Shown here one piece after another: positions 14,101 through 26,906 of a stretch of DNA of 64,000 nucleotides (positions within the stretch are counted from its first letter, which is position 1; each line of letters begins with the position of its first letter). The DNA is taken from positions 21,933,521 to 21,997,520 of the forward strand of contig CM019216.1 in assembly GCA_009741485.1 (NCBI GenBank). The letters run 5' to 3'. This DNA comes from Malurus cyaneus samueli (lineage: Eukaryota; Chordata; Aves; Passeriformes; Maluridae). The notes below the pieces were generated by a model. That model was not told the DNA's origin and ran no database searches. It worked only from the letters and a program-made list of their open reading frames with translations. The position numbers and the translations under genes are program-made.

Positions 14101-17100
14101 TATCCTCCTTCCAGTACTCCCGTCACCAGCTGAGCAAATAAAAAAAATAAAATGTCATTTGGGGAGAAGGCTGAAATCCATGGCACCTGCAAACCTCCAC
14201 AGTGGTTCTGCCACTGTGGCAACAGATTCCTGGGCACCTGAGGGTGGCATTAGGTTGAATTCAAGTTCCAAACAGTGACTGAATCATAGTGAAGGGTGAA
14301 TTAATAAATTCTTCCAATTGGGGCATATAAGAATAAAAATAGAAGGTATCATTTTATCCCCGCTTATCTTACATAGCATGAGTATTTTCAGAGTCATATT
14401 CCAGACAGATTCTTAAGAAATCTCCTTCTTTGCTGATGACCTCATTGTTGGAGAAAGTAAATAACCAAAGTTCAGTAAAAATATTTTTCTTCTGATTATT
14501 CTGGAAATCAGTGGGTACACCTCTAAGAAATTTTGTGCTCAAAAGGTGTGACTACAATTTTTTCAACCATGTGACATAGCACCTTTTTGCTTTGCAATCC
14601 TTAAAAACTAACAACAGATGTTTCACTGCACTGCCATTCTTCAAGATCTTTTTAAGTAATTCGCTCATCTTCAGTACATTACATCCTTCCCAATCTAAGT
14701 GACTTCCTGTGCAGGACATGCCACTGCCTGCCTGACTTCCTGGCATAACAAATAACACCTCAAACATAACGGAACCACTACTAAAGAGTAACGACCAGCT
14801 ATCAGTCATGAAAGATGACAGGTGCCCACTGCAGGGGGGCTGGCTGAAATATCTAGAGAAGCAAGACCCACACCGGATGTTCACACCTCACCCTTTCATG
14901 GGTGGGAGATGGAAGGACAGGCTGAGGGTGGAATGGGAGGAGGGAGCACGTACAAGGACATGAGAAAGCTCCCCTTTAATATCTCAACAGAAGGGATCAC
15001 TGAACATTGTTTATAAAGATGTTCATTCTCATGCAAATAGCATGAGAAGAGGAGTAACAACTTCAGACAACTCCCAAGTGAAAAAAAAAGAATTGTTAGG
15101 AATCTCAAAAAACATCTGAAAGGCAGAAGCAAGTTGTATGTTTTGGCCTTATCTATGCTTCACAGAATAAAAATATAGCTTTGCAAAGTCACAATGCAAA
15201 CTCCTTATCCTAGAAGTCATGGTAAACGATCACTTGATTAAAGGACTACAGTAACTGGTATTACTAAACGATGCTCAGAACTGTGAACAGGAAGCTAATT
15301 TTAAAAGGTTCAATAAAGATTATCACTTAAATTATCTACCTTTCTCTAATGTTATTTCTTTCATGCCTCATTTCCCCCTAAATTAGCTTTTAAAATACTT
15401 AGTCAGCCTAGATCATTATTTCTGACCTTCTGAGACAGAATTAATGCCGCAAATTTAGGGGAAAGAAAAGCACAGTTATATCATAACATATAGACCTGGA
15501 AGTATCTCATGAAGTAAAGATAAATCAATAGCAGCCTGCCAAAGCAAGGGCAGTGCAGCCATGGAAGGACTCTTCTCCCAGCCACAGGGCTGTGCAGGGG
15601 ACACCAGTTTAAAAGTGGTACCATGCTAAAGGACCAGCTATGCCCCAGAGCAAGCTTGGAACCAAACCACTCTCAGGCCACTGAGGGAAAGACTGTGTGT
15701 CCCTCAAACAGAAGACCACGTTGTGCTGTGATCATTGTAGACCTTACAGATGTTTTCATACAGTTCTCATAATTGAAGGAAGTGTTAGGAATAGAAGGAT
15801 AACCTCATTGTTTATATTGTAATTAATCCCTGCATCATTAATGCCGCATTCCATAAACTTCTCCTCAGTAAAGGCTGGTACAGTGAACCCAGAGCTTTCC
15901 CTGCAAGTGGTACAGGTTCACCACCTAAAACATAACACAGTCAAAGGTGTCTCCACAGATCCAGCCTCCCTAAAGGACAATGGAATCAGTGTGTCTATGA
16001 GCAGTAGCTTCAGTTCAACCTGAGTACTCCCTTGTGTCCAAAATAACCTATTATTGTATGCTAGGAACTGTAATACTCTCACAGCCACAAATTATGTAAG
16101 CAAAGCAACATTTGTACGAAATGTTAGCATATTTTATCATATAAATAGTATAGTTACAAGAATAATTCAATTCCCCACTTTCCAGAAGGAACTAATTGGA
16201 ACTAACTAACCAGCTGCCCACAAACTGCTGCTGCTGCCTACAAACCTTACTCAGTGCAACACGCAACATGTAAATAATCCTTTTCCCCATTTAGCCAGCT
16301 GCTCCTTTGCCTGGGATCACTATTTCTTGTACCCACAATATTTTCATTTCCAGCTTCATGCTGGAAGGCTTCAGAAAACAAAACCAACAGGTCACTCTCA
16401 AACTTGACCACAAGTGGCTCCCAAATGGCTCCATTATGCGCACAGGGATACAGCCCTGGAGAGCTGCTTCCCTACTACTACAAAAGTGATAAGGAGGGGT
16501 CAGAAATTGCCAGCAGTGTACTGAAGCCCTTGCTCACATTTGTGGTCTGCTCCCTGCATGGTCAGAGTTTCCAAGCCCTCTTTATACCACTGTCCAGTAG
16601 GTCTGAAACTCACGCAGAAACAGAGTGGTGGCTCCTTAGCCAACACAGCCCTGAGACAACCTTTCCCTGCCTGCTGACTCTAGGAAGTCCTTCATCTTCA
16701 GGCTGGCAGGAGCCCAAGCCTGCTGATGGCACTGCAGATGAACCACAGGCAAATCTTCTCTCAAGAAATTAGCAGACCCAGAAAAGGCCAATTATAACCA
16801 TTTTCACTTGAGTAAACCACTTCACGTGGTTTCTAAACAGCACAAAGACATTTCCTTCATAAGCCAATTAAAATGGTACTCAAAGTCAATGTTAAGTCCC
16901 TCAGCTCAGGGCAAAACCCTGCCGCTCAAAGTTGCGTTTGTGCTGAAGCAACTCACACTTTCTTCCCGTTCAATGAATTTTTCTTTTTTCATATTGCTCT
17001 CATTTTGTAATTCCATTGCTGAATTCTTGAAAATATTGTGGCATGTGCTTTTTTATCAACTCTGCTACCAAAATAAGCCAGGACACTAACACCAGTCTGA

Positions 17101-20100
17101 CTGGATTGGAGGAGGATTTTGGTTTTTTTTCTTATGATAAGACTGAAGTCTGAGACTAACTGGAGAGGGGCAGATAAGGGACCTAAAACTGCAACATGCT
17201 GGCATGATGAGTTTACAAGGTTCAAAACAGAGCTAGATTAGAGTGAAGAGAAACAGAAGTTCACGTCTGATCAAAGAAAGCAAAAGCCTGCATAGATACG
17301 TAGCTTAACATGAATGCAGTCACCCCAGGGCACAGATAAGGGCTTCAGCATGGCAGAGAAAGAAACGGAGAGGAAAGAGCAGCCTAGCTCCACCCATGGC
17401 TCATATGCCACAACACCTCTGCACAGAGTCCCCTCCTTCCTAAAACTTTTCCTACAGCATATGCAACACCTCCCTTATCAGGAAAATCTAAAACTTATCT
17501 CAGGCAGATTCAAGTAGGAAATTAATTTTTCAGATGAAGAAAAAGGACAGTAAAGAGATCACTTAAGAAAGTGAGCCTTCATCAGTGACCAGTTTTCTCT
17601 AATGTAAGCCCAGGAGGCCCAGATCGCTTTGCCTAGTTTTGCAAATGAACACCTGCAAAGTCACACAGGTCTGTGTGCTGTGTAACTGGGTACCTGGCAC
17701 TCCCCCTTTGCTAAATTATCCAGACTCAAGCACAGAGGCCCAGGCACTACTCACAGCATTGCAAGACTTGACTTGTGATCCCAGCACAGAGCAGTGACAC
17801 AGACGGAAGCACTGCTGCCTCTGCTGCTCCAGCTGCTCCTGCAGCTCCTTCAGACACTGCAGTGGGTCAGTCCATATCTTATAACCCCTCTGCCAGCCCC
17901 CACTATACACTTTCACCATGCTGGAAGCCACCCCTTGCTGCCACTGCCCAAGACACAGGCGTTATTTCTCCTTAAAGTCCAAGCACTGTAGATTTTTATA
18001 GAATAAAACATTGTCTGTCCCTAAAGAACATCCCGTCCTCCTGAAATGTGAGCGACAAACCAGCCTGGAGAAACCACTCTAGCTCCCCTAGATCGGCTTT
18101 GCCTTTTATATCTGGGACAAGCGCAGTTTACTTCTCTGTTCTACTAGTACCAAAATCCAGACAAGTCATTAAATATCCAAATAAAAAAGGTATAGCAAGC
18201 ACAGACAGAAACGATCAGGAATTCCAAGCAAGAGGTCTACGACTTCTAGTGATTTTAGACCAACGTACACAATACCTAGAGTTACACAAACCCTATGACG
18301 CCGAATTCCCCTGTGTTATTGCTTACAATCATTCAGACATAAAAGTCAGAAAACCAAGCAGGCCATCCTTTTCATCCCAGTTGGGAGGATGCTTCCTTTA
18401 ACATCTTGTTTTGGTCACATAATATGCAAACTGAGCTGTGATGCTATGAATCATGACCTGAATCACCACAGCTATAAGTCAGGAAAAAACTTCAAAGAAG
18501 GGTTTCAGGTGTATTGAACACAAGCTATCAAAGCAACTTCTTTTCAGACACGCTACTAAACAAGCTCATAAATGGTAATACTTTATGATTTTTTGCACAC
18601 TAGGACTGAAAAATTTTAATTTGACTGAATCTCAAAATGATAACAATGAAGAGAACAGGGAGTTACACAGATTCTGTGAAGGCTGTTACTCATCATTTTG
18701 TCTTAAAAGCAAGTAAGTGTACTCTAAAGTGTTACTGATATAGAGATAATCCTTCAAAGGAAAATTTCCAAGACTGATGAGATATGAGCAAGGGCATCAC
18801 ATGCTGCGCACCTGGAGAGGTAATTATGCAGGTACTTCAGATAGAGAACATACCTGGAGGTGTAAGAACCCATTTTTTCCCTATGGCCTTCAGCTCTCTC
18901 CCTGCAAACATCAAGCAGTGTGTTGTTATGTCAGCATGGCTCTCTGCTTTGCAGCATTTTTATGGGACCAGTCCCTTGTTGCAGAGTATCACTTGCCCTC
19001 ACATCCAGCTTGTAACTGCTGCCAACCACACTTCATTGCAACTATCATGCATTTAATGATCTTCATAATGCTTGAGCTTCATGTATGCCCATTTACAAGG
19101 AAAAGATGTATTTACAACGATACTAAAGAACACTTCCATATGGATTAGATTAAGAGTAACACTCACTTTGATGTAAAGCATTTCATTATATAGGAAGGAG
19201 GAGTCTTAACATTCACTGTATTTTAGTTGAGTCATTGCTTCACAACAGAAAAACTATTTATCTGGTTACAAGCAAGAGGAATTCTTCAGCATATAATCAA
19301 CAGTCCTCTCTTGGTAACCAGTTTATTGTAAGAAAGAAAAAGGCATTTATAGTATCAACAGTTCAGATATTTTCTCTTGTTTAAATTTACCAGCAGGTTT
19401 TATAACACAGCAGGATGTTACAGTAATTTAGAAACTATGAGTATTATTTCAAGTATTCAAAGAAGAAAGACTGGCTGCCCTGAGAGTTTTATCCACACTT
19501 GGTACAACTGAATCAAAGTCTGCACTTGTAAACTCTCAGTAACTGGAGGTTAAAACCAATAGATCACTATATAACTGTAAGTAGTATTTATATAAAATAA
19601 GGCAGATGTACACTGAAGTCAACATCAACACTACATTTAGACAAATTAAACCGATCAACACACACATTTTCTGGATTATAATACCCTGACAAGGAGGTTA
19701 GAAATTAAGCACATCAAGAACAGAAGTTGTTCCAAGCACCTACTGAATCCAGAACTGCTCCCAATTGAACAATTAAGCATTCAAGTTCTTAATAACCCAA
19801 CTCAGTAATTTTTGAGTAGACAATTCACTGCACAAGAGAAATAACAATGAATTTAAATCACTTCATCTCTAAACACTCACTTTGTAAAACACTAGAGAAT
19901 TAACTACAAACTTAAAGAATTGCAGCTTGTATACACTTCTATGCACATGAAAAAAAAAAAAAGATTCGTGGTTTTAGCCCTAGATTGTATTTGAAAAGAT
20001 TGTATTGAAAGAATTGAAAAGAGGATGTTGAAAATTAAATATCTCCTTACAGAAAGGAGAAATACTTTGGTTAAAAGTGTGCCAGAATATTCTGCACATT

Positions 20101-22927
20101 AAAGCAAAACAGTAGTTTTCTGACCACATCGTTACTTACACTACCACAGTCCTTAATTTTCACTTGAACAAAAATATACAGCTCTGAGTAAAAGCAGCGA
20201 AAGAGCTCTCTGGGAAGCAGAAAACTTTACACTGCCTGAATCCTTGGGGTTTTATGAAAAGAAAGAAGTCCACAGAAAGTTCAATTCAGTTTGAAATATA
20301 TTTGTATGTTTAGATTTTATGTTCAAAGAAACAGAGGAGTCACACTGATGTTTTTTCAGCAATTTTTTTTTCCAGCAAAACTAAGAGGATGCAAAAGAAT
20401 CTACTGCAAGCTTACAGAAACAGATGCAAGGAGTGTGTGAATGATCAAACACAAATAAATAAAACATATTTTGCCCCCCAGACAAAGCCACAGTTTTGCT
20501 ACAAAGTACTTCATACAATCCACCGGCACAATCACATTGAGCACGGGAAGCTACTGGAGGAGTACCAAGATTCATGCTGAAAGATCAAGCCTTCACTTGC
20601 AGCAACTGAGAAAATTGCATTTGAAAGACTGCTAATCAAGGTCAACAAAGATGTTTAAGGCAACGTTTGTTTCACGCCATCCTTAGATGCAACATTACAA
20701 TTAGGGTTTTCTCCCCAGAGAAGTGACATTGAAAATGGGTTTCACCATTTCTGCAGATGCTTCCCCAAGTTTAGGAGCACAGTACTCAGACATTATTTTC
20801 AACACGAGCCAATGTAGTTAAAATAGACACACTGCAAAATAAGCCTGACCAACCCTTTTACTCTTACCTCATAAAACATATACAGAGAAAGCAGTGTAAG
20901 CCCGAGGTTGTAGATCACTAGAATACCCCTGCATGAGAACGGCTGCTTATTCCGCATGTACTTTGGTCCCAGCCACACGATTAGTAAGTACAAGACTGAG
21001 AAGATAAAGGTAGGTGTATAGTTCTCCAGCAGAAGCCATCCTTTTACTCTGGGGTCTGAAACGAACACAACAAAAACATAAAAACACTTAGATGTTGTAA
21101 GGAGAAGAATTCAGCACATCTAAAAATAGCTGTACTCAAAATGCTTCCAGTGCTGGAATACCAAAGAAAGACGAAGGAAATGCAGCAAGCCCTTTTATTA
21201 AGGGCCACCCGGCTAACTACAAACAACAGATTTTATTTACACAGTTGTTAAAGAAAGAAGAAATAATTCTTTTCCTAAGGCAAAAATATTCTAAAGTTAT
21301 TACCACTATTATCTGGAAATACTCACTGCCATTCAGAACTGTCATCCACTTGAATAGCAAGGAAGAGCTTAAATTATAAAGTAAAGCTTCAACAAATCTC
21401 TCCCCTTTATTTTCTCAATGGTACACACCTTATTCCCTAGAGTCAGCAAACCTAGGACTGAAGCAGATACCTTTGTAGTTACTGGTGGATGATCCTTGGT
21501 GATTGATTTCCAGTCAATACTAACACAATTAGACTTACGTACGTGCTATCAGAAAGAATTAAAATTTGAAGTCCTTGTGTGAGTGGTGGTACAGAAAGCA
21601 GACAATCCAGTCTGACTAACCAGTCCAGCTGGCAATGCACCAACTTCTTAGGGAAAGCACATAAACTACTCTGAACCAGAGGATTTTAGGGGAATGCTTG
21701 GAATAATTTGAACCACAACTGTATTGTCCATACCTGGCAAAGGCACAGTATTTCGCTCCTCTCACTAAAGTCAGTCCAAAGTACTGAAACCAAGTTAACC
21801 AAACCACAAATGAACAATTCAAGTATTGCTGTCACTCACAATCCTGACTTAGTTTTAAAGGAGTCATATGTGGATCCTGAATATAAGAAATGAGGACTTA
21901 AAACTATAGGTTGGGAAGTAGATAGCAAGCCAGGGAATTGTTTTGATTTGCCACCTTCATGGTTCATTATTTTTCACACACAGCAAACAGAGACCATATG
22001 CCAGCACATGCAGTATGTTTTATCAGAACATCCAGGCTAATTTAAACAGGCTTAGTATGAAGAGAAAGGCAACAAGGGCACTGAGATACTAATAAAAGCA
22101 AATAGAAAACACACTTAGAAGAATCAGAGGCTTGTTCCACCTCCCGTGGACTTTGTCCCGGGAAGACGGGGCATCATCACTGGGTCAGAGAAAAGGCATT
22201 ACTGCAGCAGTCAGAGGAAGACAACACATGCCACTGAGCAGCACTGCTCTGCACTATCTGTGCAGGATGCAGTCATTTAATCCCCATGGTCAGAACCAGG
22301 TGAACAGGACCATCCCTACCCAGCCCTCAGCATGAGGCCACTGCTTGCTCTGATCTCACAGCCTCTCCCTTCCTCACACTGACCAGGATTGCAGTTCTCC
22401 ACCTGCAGAGTTTTTCCCAGGGCAAAACCTACCAAAACCATTGTTTCTTTAAAAAAGAATGGTTTCAAAGAAGCAGTGTTTTCCAAAAACTACACACATT
22501 TTTAGTGAAAAATGCCAGAGCAACTCTAGTAATGAGGGCAAGAGCATTTTTATTTAATTTAATGCTAATAAAAGTGTTTTTTAAAAATAAAAGCTATTAT
22601 TAAATTTCCCCCCCAAAAAAGTAGCAGAAGTCTGAGTGAAGTAAATCACTCGCTAAGAAAAACAATATGAGCATAACTGATAGTGAGAAAACAGCACCTA
22701 TGATGGTCGCAGCTGAAAAATGACCTCTGCAGGTCAGAAGATCAGAAGCATTGAACAGACTCTAATTTAACTTTATTGTAAATAAAGTAATATCAAGTTA
22801 GAGGGAAGATATTTCTTATGTTCTAGCAAGATCAGTTTTATTTGTGTGTTAATGTTTGAGAAATCTTACCTCTGGGTCCAAGCCAAACATCGAAGTAACT
22901 ATTGATTGTTTTATCCAGAAGTTCCAT
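8004..22927 (-). CDS. ELOVL5: Very-long-chain fatty acid elongase 5, seven coding exons (join on minus strand)
   Basis: This is the 3-ketoacyl-CoA synthase of the ER membrane that condenses C18-C20 polyunsaturated acyl-CoA with malonyl-CoA, the first step of each elongation round toward arachidonate, EPA and DPA. The coding exons are 22870-22927, 20868-21055, 14052-14129, 13234-13405, 11556-11680, 9586-9720 and 8004-8135. All junctions are GT-AG and the phases agree, giving 295 residues (human protein 299; the four-residue difference is in the C-terminal tail). Visible motifs are KLIEFMDT (120-127), the catalytic histidine box HVYHH (143-147), HVLMYSYY (176-183), and W231 in FPQGWLYF. About seven hydrophobic spans fit membrane helices (roughly 31-50, 63-82, 112-132, 140-160, 167-189, 208-227, 230-252). 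The tail ends KQRKD, resembling a dibasic ER-retrieval signal. The start ATG has A at -3 and G at +4. ELOVL2 is the main alternative and is disfavoured by W231 and by the N-terminal sequence. No frameshift or stop was seen. Confidence 0.97.
8136..9585 (-). other. ELOVL5: ELOVL5 intron 7 (1450 bp)
   Basis: The donor is gtaaaa after CAG and the acceptor tgtattctag. It is AT-rich with no repeat, RNA gene or extra exon recognised. Confidence 0.9.
9586..9720 (-). CDS. ELOVL5: ELOVL5 exon 7
   Basis: A 135-nt in-frame exon encodes residues 208-252, covering the last two membrane spans. It contains W231 in FPQGWLYF. From memory of the family, this position is Cys in ELOVL2 and Trp in ELOVL5 and contributes to chain-length choice. 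The acceptor is tctccccag and the donor CAG|gtaaaa. Confidence 0.96.
9721..11555 (-). other. ELOVL5: ELOVL5 intron 6 (1835 bp)
   Basis: The donor is gtgagt and the acceptor tctccccag. The 147-codon minus-strand open frame at 10935-11378 resembles no known protein and is treated as chance. Confidence 0.9.
11556..11680 (-). CDS. ELOVL5: ELOVL5 exon 6
   Basis: A 125-nt exon completes S166 and encodes residues 167-207. It includes the conserved HVLMYSYY motif (176-183) and the [16 protein letters not shown] loop. The acceptor ends ttttttag and the donor is CTG|gtgagt. Confidence 0.96.
11681..13233 (-). other. ELOVL5: ELOVL5 intron 5 (1553 bp)
   Basis: The donor is gtaagt and the acceptor ttttttag. 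It contains a perfect 14-bp inverted repeat at 12662-12698 preceded by a small AGAATCAAAG tandem at about 12622-12652. Nothing else was recognised. Confidence 0.9.
12662..12698. repeat. Perfect 14-bp inverted repeat
   Basis: The arms aaatcctgctaacc and ggttagcaggattt are exact reverse complements separated by 9 nt (actgcctga). It lies within ELOVL5 intron 5. The stem is too short for a microRNA precursor. Confidence 0.8.
13234..13405 (-). CDS. ELOVL5: ELOVL5 exon 5, catalytic histidine box
   Basis: A 172-nt exon (residues 109-165 plus one base) carries both signature motifs: KLIEFMDT at 120-127 and the HxxHH box HVYHH at 143-147, which is needed for condensation. The acceptor is tcatttccag and the donor CACT|gtaagt. 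The sequence is nearly identical to mammalian ELOVL5; one visible difference is T for S after HVYHHA. Confidence 0.97.
13406..14051 (-). other. ELOVL5: ELOVL5 intron 4 (646 bp)
   Basis: The shortest intron; donor gtactg, acceptor tcatttccag. No feature was recognised inside. Confidence 0.9.
14052..14129 (-). CDS. ELOVL5: ELOVL5 exon 4
   Basis: A 78-nt in-frame exon (residues 83-108) encodes [20 protein letters not shown] followed by GEADMK. This is the loop before the KxxExxDT motif and is the most divergent internal exon relative to human. The acceptor is tttgctcag and the donor AAG|gtactg, the latter weaker than the others. Because its length is a multiple of three, skipping would keep the frame. 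Confidence 0.95.
14130..20867 (-). other. ELOVL5: ELOVL5 intron 3 (6738 bp)
   Basis: The donor is gtaaga and the acceptor tttgctcag. This is the longest intron between coding exons. I recognise no transposon, RNA gene or conserved open frame in it, apart from a short CTGCT-rich stretch near 17810-17860. Confidence 0.88.
20868..21055 (-). CDS. ELOVL5: ELOVL5 exon 3
   Basis: The exon is 188 nt, phase 1 at its 5' side and phase 0 at its 3' side, and covers residues 20-82. It holds the first two membrane spans and the conserved [13 protein letters not shown] segment between them. The acceptor reads tcgtttcag and the donor GAG|gtaaga. It differs from the human exon at only a few positions (for example [10 protein letters not shown]). 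Confidence 0.96.
21056..22869 (-). other. ELOVL5: ELOVL5 intron 2 (1814 bp)
   Basis: The donor is gtaaga and the acceptor tcgtttcag. AT-rich with no feature recognised. Confidence 0.88.
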
Positions 22928-22938
22928 TCTACAACCTA
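22870..22938 (-). CDS. ELOVL5: ELOVL5 exon 2 (first coding exon, with 11 nt of 5' UTR)
   Basis: The exon follows a pyrimidine-rich acceptor (ctttccatttcag) and carries 11 nt of 5' UTR before the ATG at 22927-22925. It encodes residues 1-19, beginning [15 protein letters not shown], plus the first base of codon 20, and ends at a gtaaga donor. The human protein also has 19 residues here before the phase-1 junction. There is no in-frame stop in the 11-nt leader, but the N-terminus aligns with the family, so this ATG is the likely start. Confidence 0.93.
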
Positions 22939-25807
22939 CTGAAATGGAAAGAAGAGAAGAAAATTAGCTCTTCTACTGAGGAAAATAGTTTAATCAGCTG
23001 AACATATTATGTTAGGGTTAACAAAAAAAAAACAGTATGAAAAAACACCAACAAACATAACGGACTTTCTCACATTATATAAAGTACATAAAACGTATCC
23101 TAGTCTCAGAGAATCATTAGTGTATGAGCTGTATTTCCCACTGAAGTATTTAATCACAGAGAGAGATGCACAGAAGCTTAAAATGAGTTCAGATTAAACC
23201 AAAGTACTTTCTAATTCTGTATTTTGTAGATTCAAATAGCATCTTGCAAGATCCCTAGGTGAGGAGGAGGACCAGACTTTGAGAGAACCAGCAACATTGA
23301 AATCTGATATAATATAAAGCCATTTTAACAAAGAGCCTTAAATAACTAGCAAGGCTAGCTAGGGAGGAGGAGGGAAGCAGGAAAAAAAAAACTTGTCTCT
23401 GCTATCACTTGCAGATAGGTGACTGATTACAGCTCTGATTAACAGCCCATAAAACCAAGAGATCAACAGTCACCGAGTGACAGAAAGGGGTGCAGAGGCC
23501 AAGGAGAAAACACAGCATCTCATGGCATGAGCATCTCCAGTTCCAGAAACTGCTCACTGGTAAGACATTACCAGATAAAGCTCATCCAACATCAGTAGAG
23601 TGATTCAATTGTTATCTGTCAGCTCCTCACGTGGTCACTACTTATTGGCAGCACCTTTTCTGGACACCGAGGCACTCAAATTGCTGTACCTCCCTAGGGT
23701 TAAAGCAGGAAAGAAGCAGCAACACTGTCCACAAGCAGGGACAACTGTGCACAAAGCTGCTCTCAAGAGAAGAGGAAGTAATTTTTGTCTTGATTAAGAA
23801 AATACAAAAAAAACCCCCACCCTTCCAATTTCCTCTTTTCTATCCAGAACTGTACTGAACTTTCACTAATAAAAGCTTATCCACTTTTAATACAATGTTT
23901 TCACTTCTTGGATGTTTCTCCTTTCCCAATGTACTAACGTTCACAATTTGTAGTTTTGGGGAAATAATATAAGCAACACAAGCTGTCAGTATACCCACAG
24001 AACCAACCTAAACAACTACAGAAGCTTTTGTGTAGTCGCTAAGAGAAAAAAAGTTAGCCTCTACTTTTTTTTTTAGTTCTACCAAAAGAAACATCTCCCT
24101 TCCACCTGTGAAAAACCCATCTCTAGAGGATTTCTGATTTAAGCAAGTTAAATTAGGAATATGTCCTCTGGTTTTAGTCCACTGGGACTGAAGCCTCTAT
24201 TTCTTCCAGGACCAACAAGAAAAGCCAAGCAGGATGCAAATTATACTTTCTCCCCAGTCTGAAGTGGGACTGGGAGCCAGTGCTTGAAGCCCTGCAGGGG
24301 CTTCGACTTCCAATGAGACCAAGAAAACATAAGGGGCTTAGGTCATGCATTCCCATTCTGTGGTGTTCTGTAAAAGCCCACGTCCCTTCCACTGCAGGGC
24401 CCCAGGGCCAATAAGCTCCCCAAGGATTACCAGCCACCATTCCCTGTAGGGCTCTCTGGGACACGCAGAAGAAACTTGCCTTTCCCTGTCATACACTTTG
24501 GGACTACAGAAAGCCACAGAAACATCACTGGAATCTGGTCACCAGGAACAAACAGAAGGGCTTGATGAAAATAACCAAAAGTGTTAAAAGTATTTTGCAG
24601 CCCTGATTCATACTGGCTTTATTTTCTGACTTTAAAAGCCCAGCCCAAGTAAGCAAACACTTCAGAAGAAAGTGCATTTTTGGGATTATGCCATCTCACC
24701 AGCTACAGTACTGTAAGCACTTGTGTGAATGGCCATAGCACTGGCACACCACCATCCTAGGAATAAGGAAATATAACTTGTGCCACCAGAAACATGAACA
24801 TCAGGAAGGTTATGAGAAATGAGTATATAATTACAAGGGGAGAAAAGAATAGCTAGAGAAAGCATCTTTTTTTGGTCACTCCATTTTTTTTTCAAAAATC
24901 GTCAGTTATTAAATATTGCCACAAAAGCCACTCCCTGGTGGATGATCCATTTTGTTGTTTGAGATCCTCACTTCACCAATTTGTCTGTTGCTCCTTTGAT
25001 CCAGTATTGACTGATCTAGTCACGCAGCACTGCATCAACCACCCTGCTCACAGGAAAAGGCTTCAGATGGGATAGGGTGGTACAAAACCAAAGATTTGTT
25101 ATACAAAAATGTACAAAAAACCTCAATCCAGAACTGACTTGCTACATACATTGCCACATTTACTGGACACTAAAAATGCATATGTGTAAATGAAACAACT
25201 AAGAAACCAGAAACAAACTCTGCCTAGCTATAACAAAGACAGGAAGAAATCGAAGTCCACACTGAACCCCTCCATAAAAGTGGAAAAAACCCTCATTCTC
25301 CAAGATGAGGAGGTTTTCTGCAGAGGTCTCGGCCTTTTTTGGGCTAGTACCCCAAAGCAGCTTTTTGTGCTAGCATTATCTGACAGCAGATTGTAAAAGG
25401 CACAGCAAAGGAAAAACTACTCCTGGTGTCGATTTCCAGAATTTGCAGAAAAAGAAATTGTTTCAAAAGGAACTCATTTGTGTAACAGAAAAACAGAAGG
25501 AAACAATCTGCTTTTGTTCCAGAGGGGGTCATGTGAAAATGCATCAAGTCTCCTGCCAACAGCCACACAACATTAAACACTGCTTCAACAGCAGCAACAA
25601 GGGTTCTTTTTAAATTAGAATAGTTTCCCAATTCAGAGAAGCATCGACTCCCAGAAAAATTAAACTAGTGGCCATTTGAAACACTGCAATCGGCCTATTT
25701 CCCAATACTGAAAGTAAGCAAATTCTACATCTGACCGCATACATGTCAGTATGCTGATCAGCAGCAATGCTCTTTTACCTAGAAGTCATCCCACACTAAG
25801 GCACACT

Positions 25808-26906
25808 ATTCATAGAATCACGGAACAGTTTGGTTTCGAAGAGACTTTTGAATCGTATCTAGTCCAAGTCCCCCACCATCATCCATTCAGGCTGCTCAAA
25901 GCCGCATCCAACCTTGAATGTTTTTGTGGATGAGGGATCTAATACCTCTATGACCAACCTGTTCCAGCATTTCAACACCCTCACTGTGAAAAGCTTTTTC
26001 ATTACATCTAGTCTAAATCTGCCTTCTTTTAGTTCAAAACCACTGCCCCTTTTCCTTATTAAAAATAAAAAGTTCACACCCATATTTCTTGTGGGCCCCT
26101 TTTAGATAGTGGAAGGCCACAATAAGGTCTCCCTGGAGCCTTCTCCAGGCTCAGCCCCAACTCTCTCAGCCTGTCTCCATAGGGAAAGGTGCTCCAGCCC
26201 TCTGATCTCCTCTGGATCCACTCTAACATGCCCACATCTTTCCTATGGGGACCCCAGAGCTGGATGCAGCACTCCAGGTGGTGTCTCACCAGAGCAGAGG
26301 GGCAGAATCCACTCCCTCATCCTGCTGGCCATGCTACTTTTGATGCAGCCTAGGACAGAACAGGCTTTCTCGGTTGCAAGCACACATTGCCGGCTCTCCT
26401 CTACCAGCAACCCCAAGTCCATCTCAGCAGGGCTGCTCTCAATCCCTTCATCCCCCAAACCATAGCGATACGGTGGATTTCCCCAACCCAACTGCAGGAC
26501 CTTACACTTGGCCTTACACTTGGAACCTCATGAGGCACCCAAGGCCCACTTCTTGAGCCTGTCCAGGTCCCTTTGGATGGCACTGCAGGCATGTCCACCA
26601 CATTACTCAGCTTGGCGTTGGTAAACTTGCTGAGGATGCACTCGATCCCAAGTGTCCATGTCATTCATGGAGACAATTTAACAGTACTGGTCCCAGTACG
26701 GACCTCTGAGGGACACCACTTTGTCCATCAGGATTCTGAGTCACTGACATCACTCTGGATGTAATCATTCAACCAATCTTTTTCAGTGAACAATATACCA
26801 CTTCAAATCCACATGTCTCCAATTTAGAGAGAAGGATATTGTGGGGGACTGTGTCAAAGGTCTTACAGAAAATGACAGAGATGAGATCTGTAGCCTTATT
26901 CAGTAC
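25808..26906 (-). mobile_element. CR1 LINE, 5'-truncated, minus orientation
   Basis: Read on the minus strand, this is the 3' part of a CR1 retrotransposon. Remnants of the reverse-transcriptase ORF2 C-terminus are visible in broken frames: [48 protein letters not shown] and KLFTVRVLKCWNRLVIEVL. The terminal catagaatcacgga on the window strand is the reverse of the CR1 3' end. The frame is interrupted repeatedly, so the copy is dead. It lies in the same transcriptional sense as ELOVL5. The 5' boundary is approximate. Confidence 0.92.
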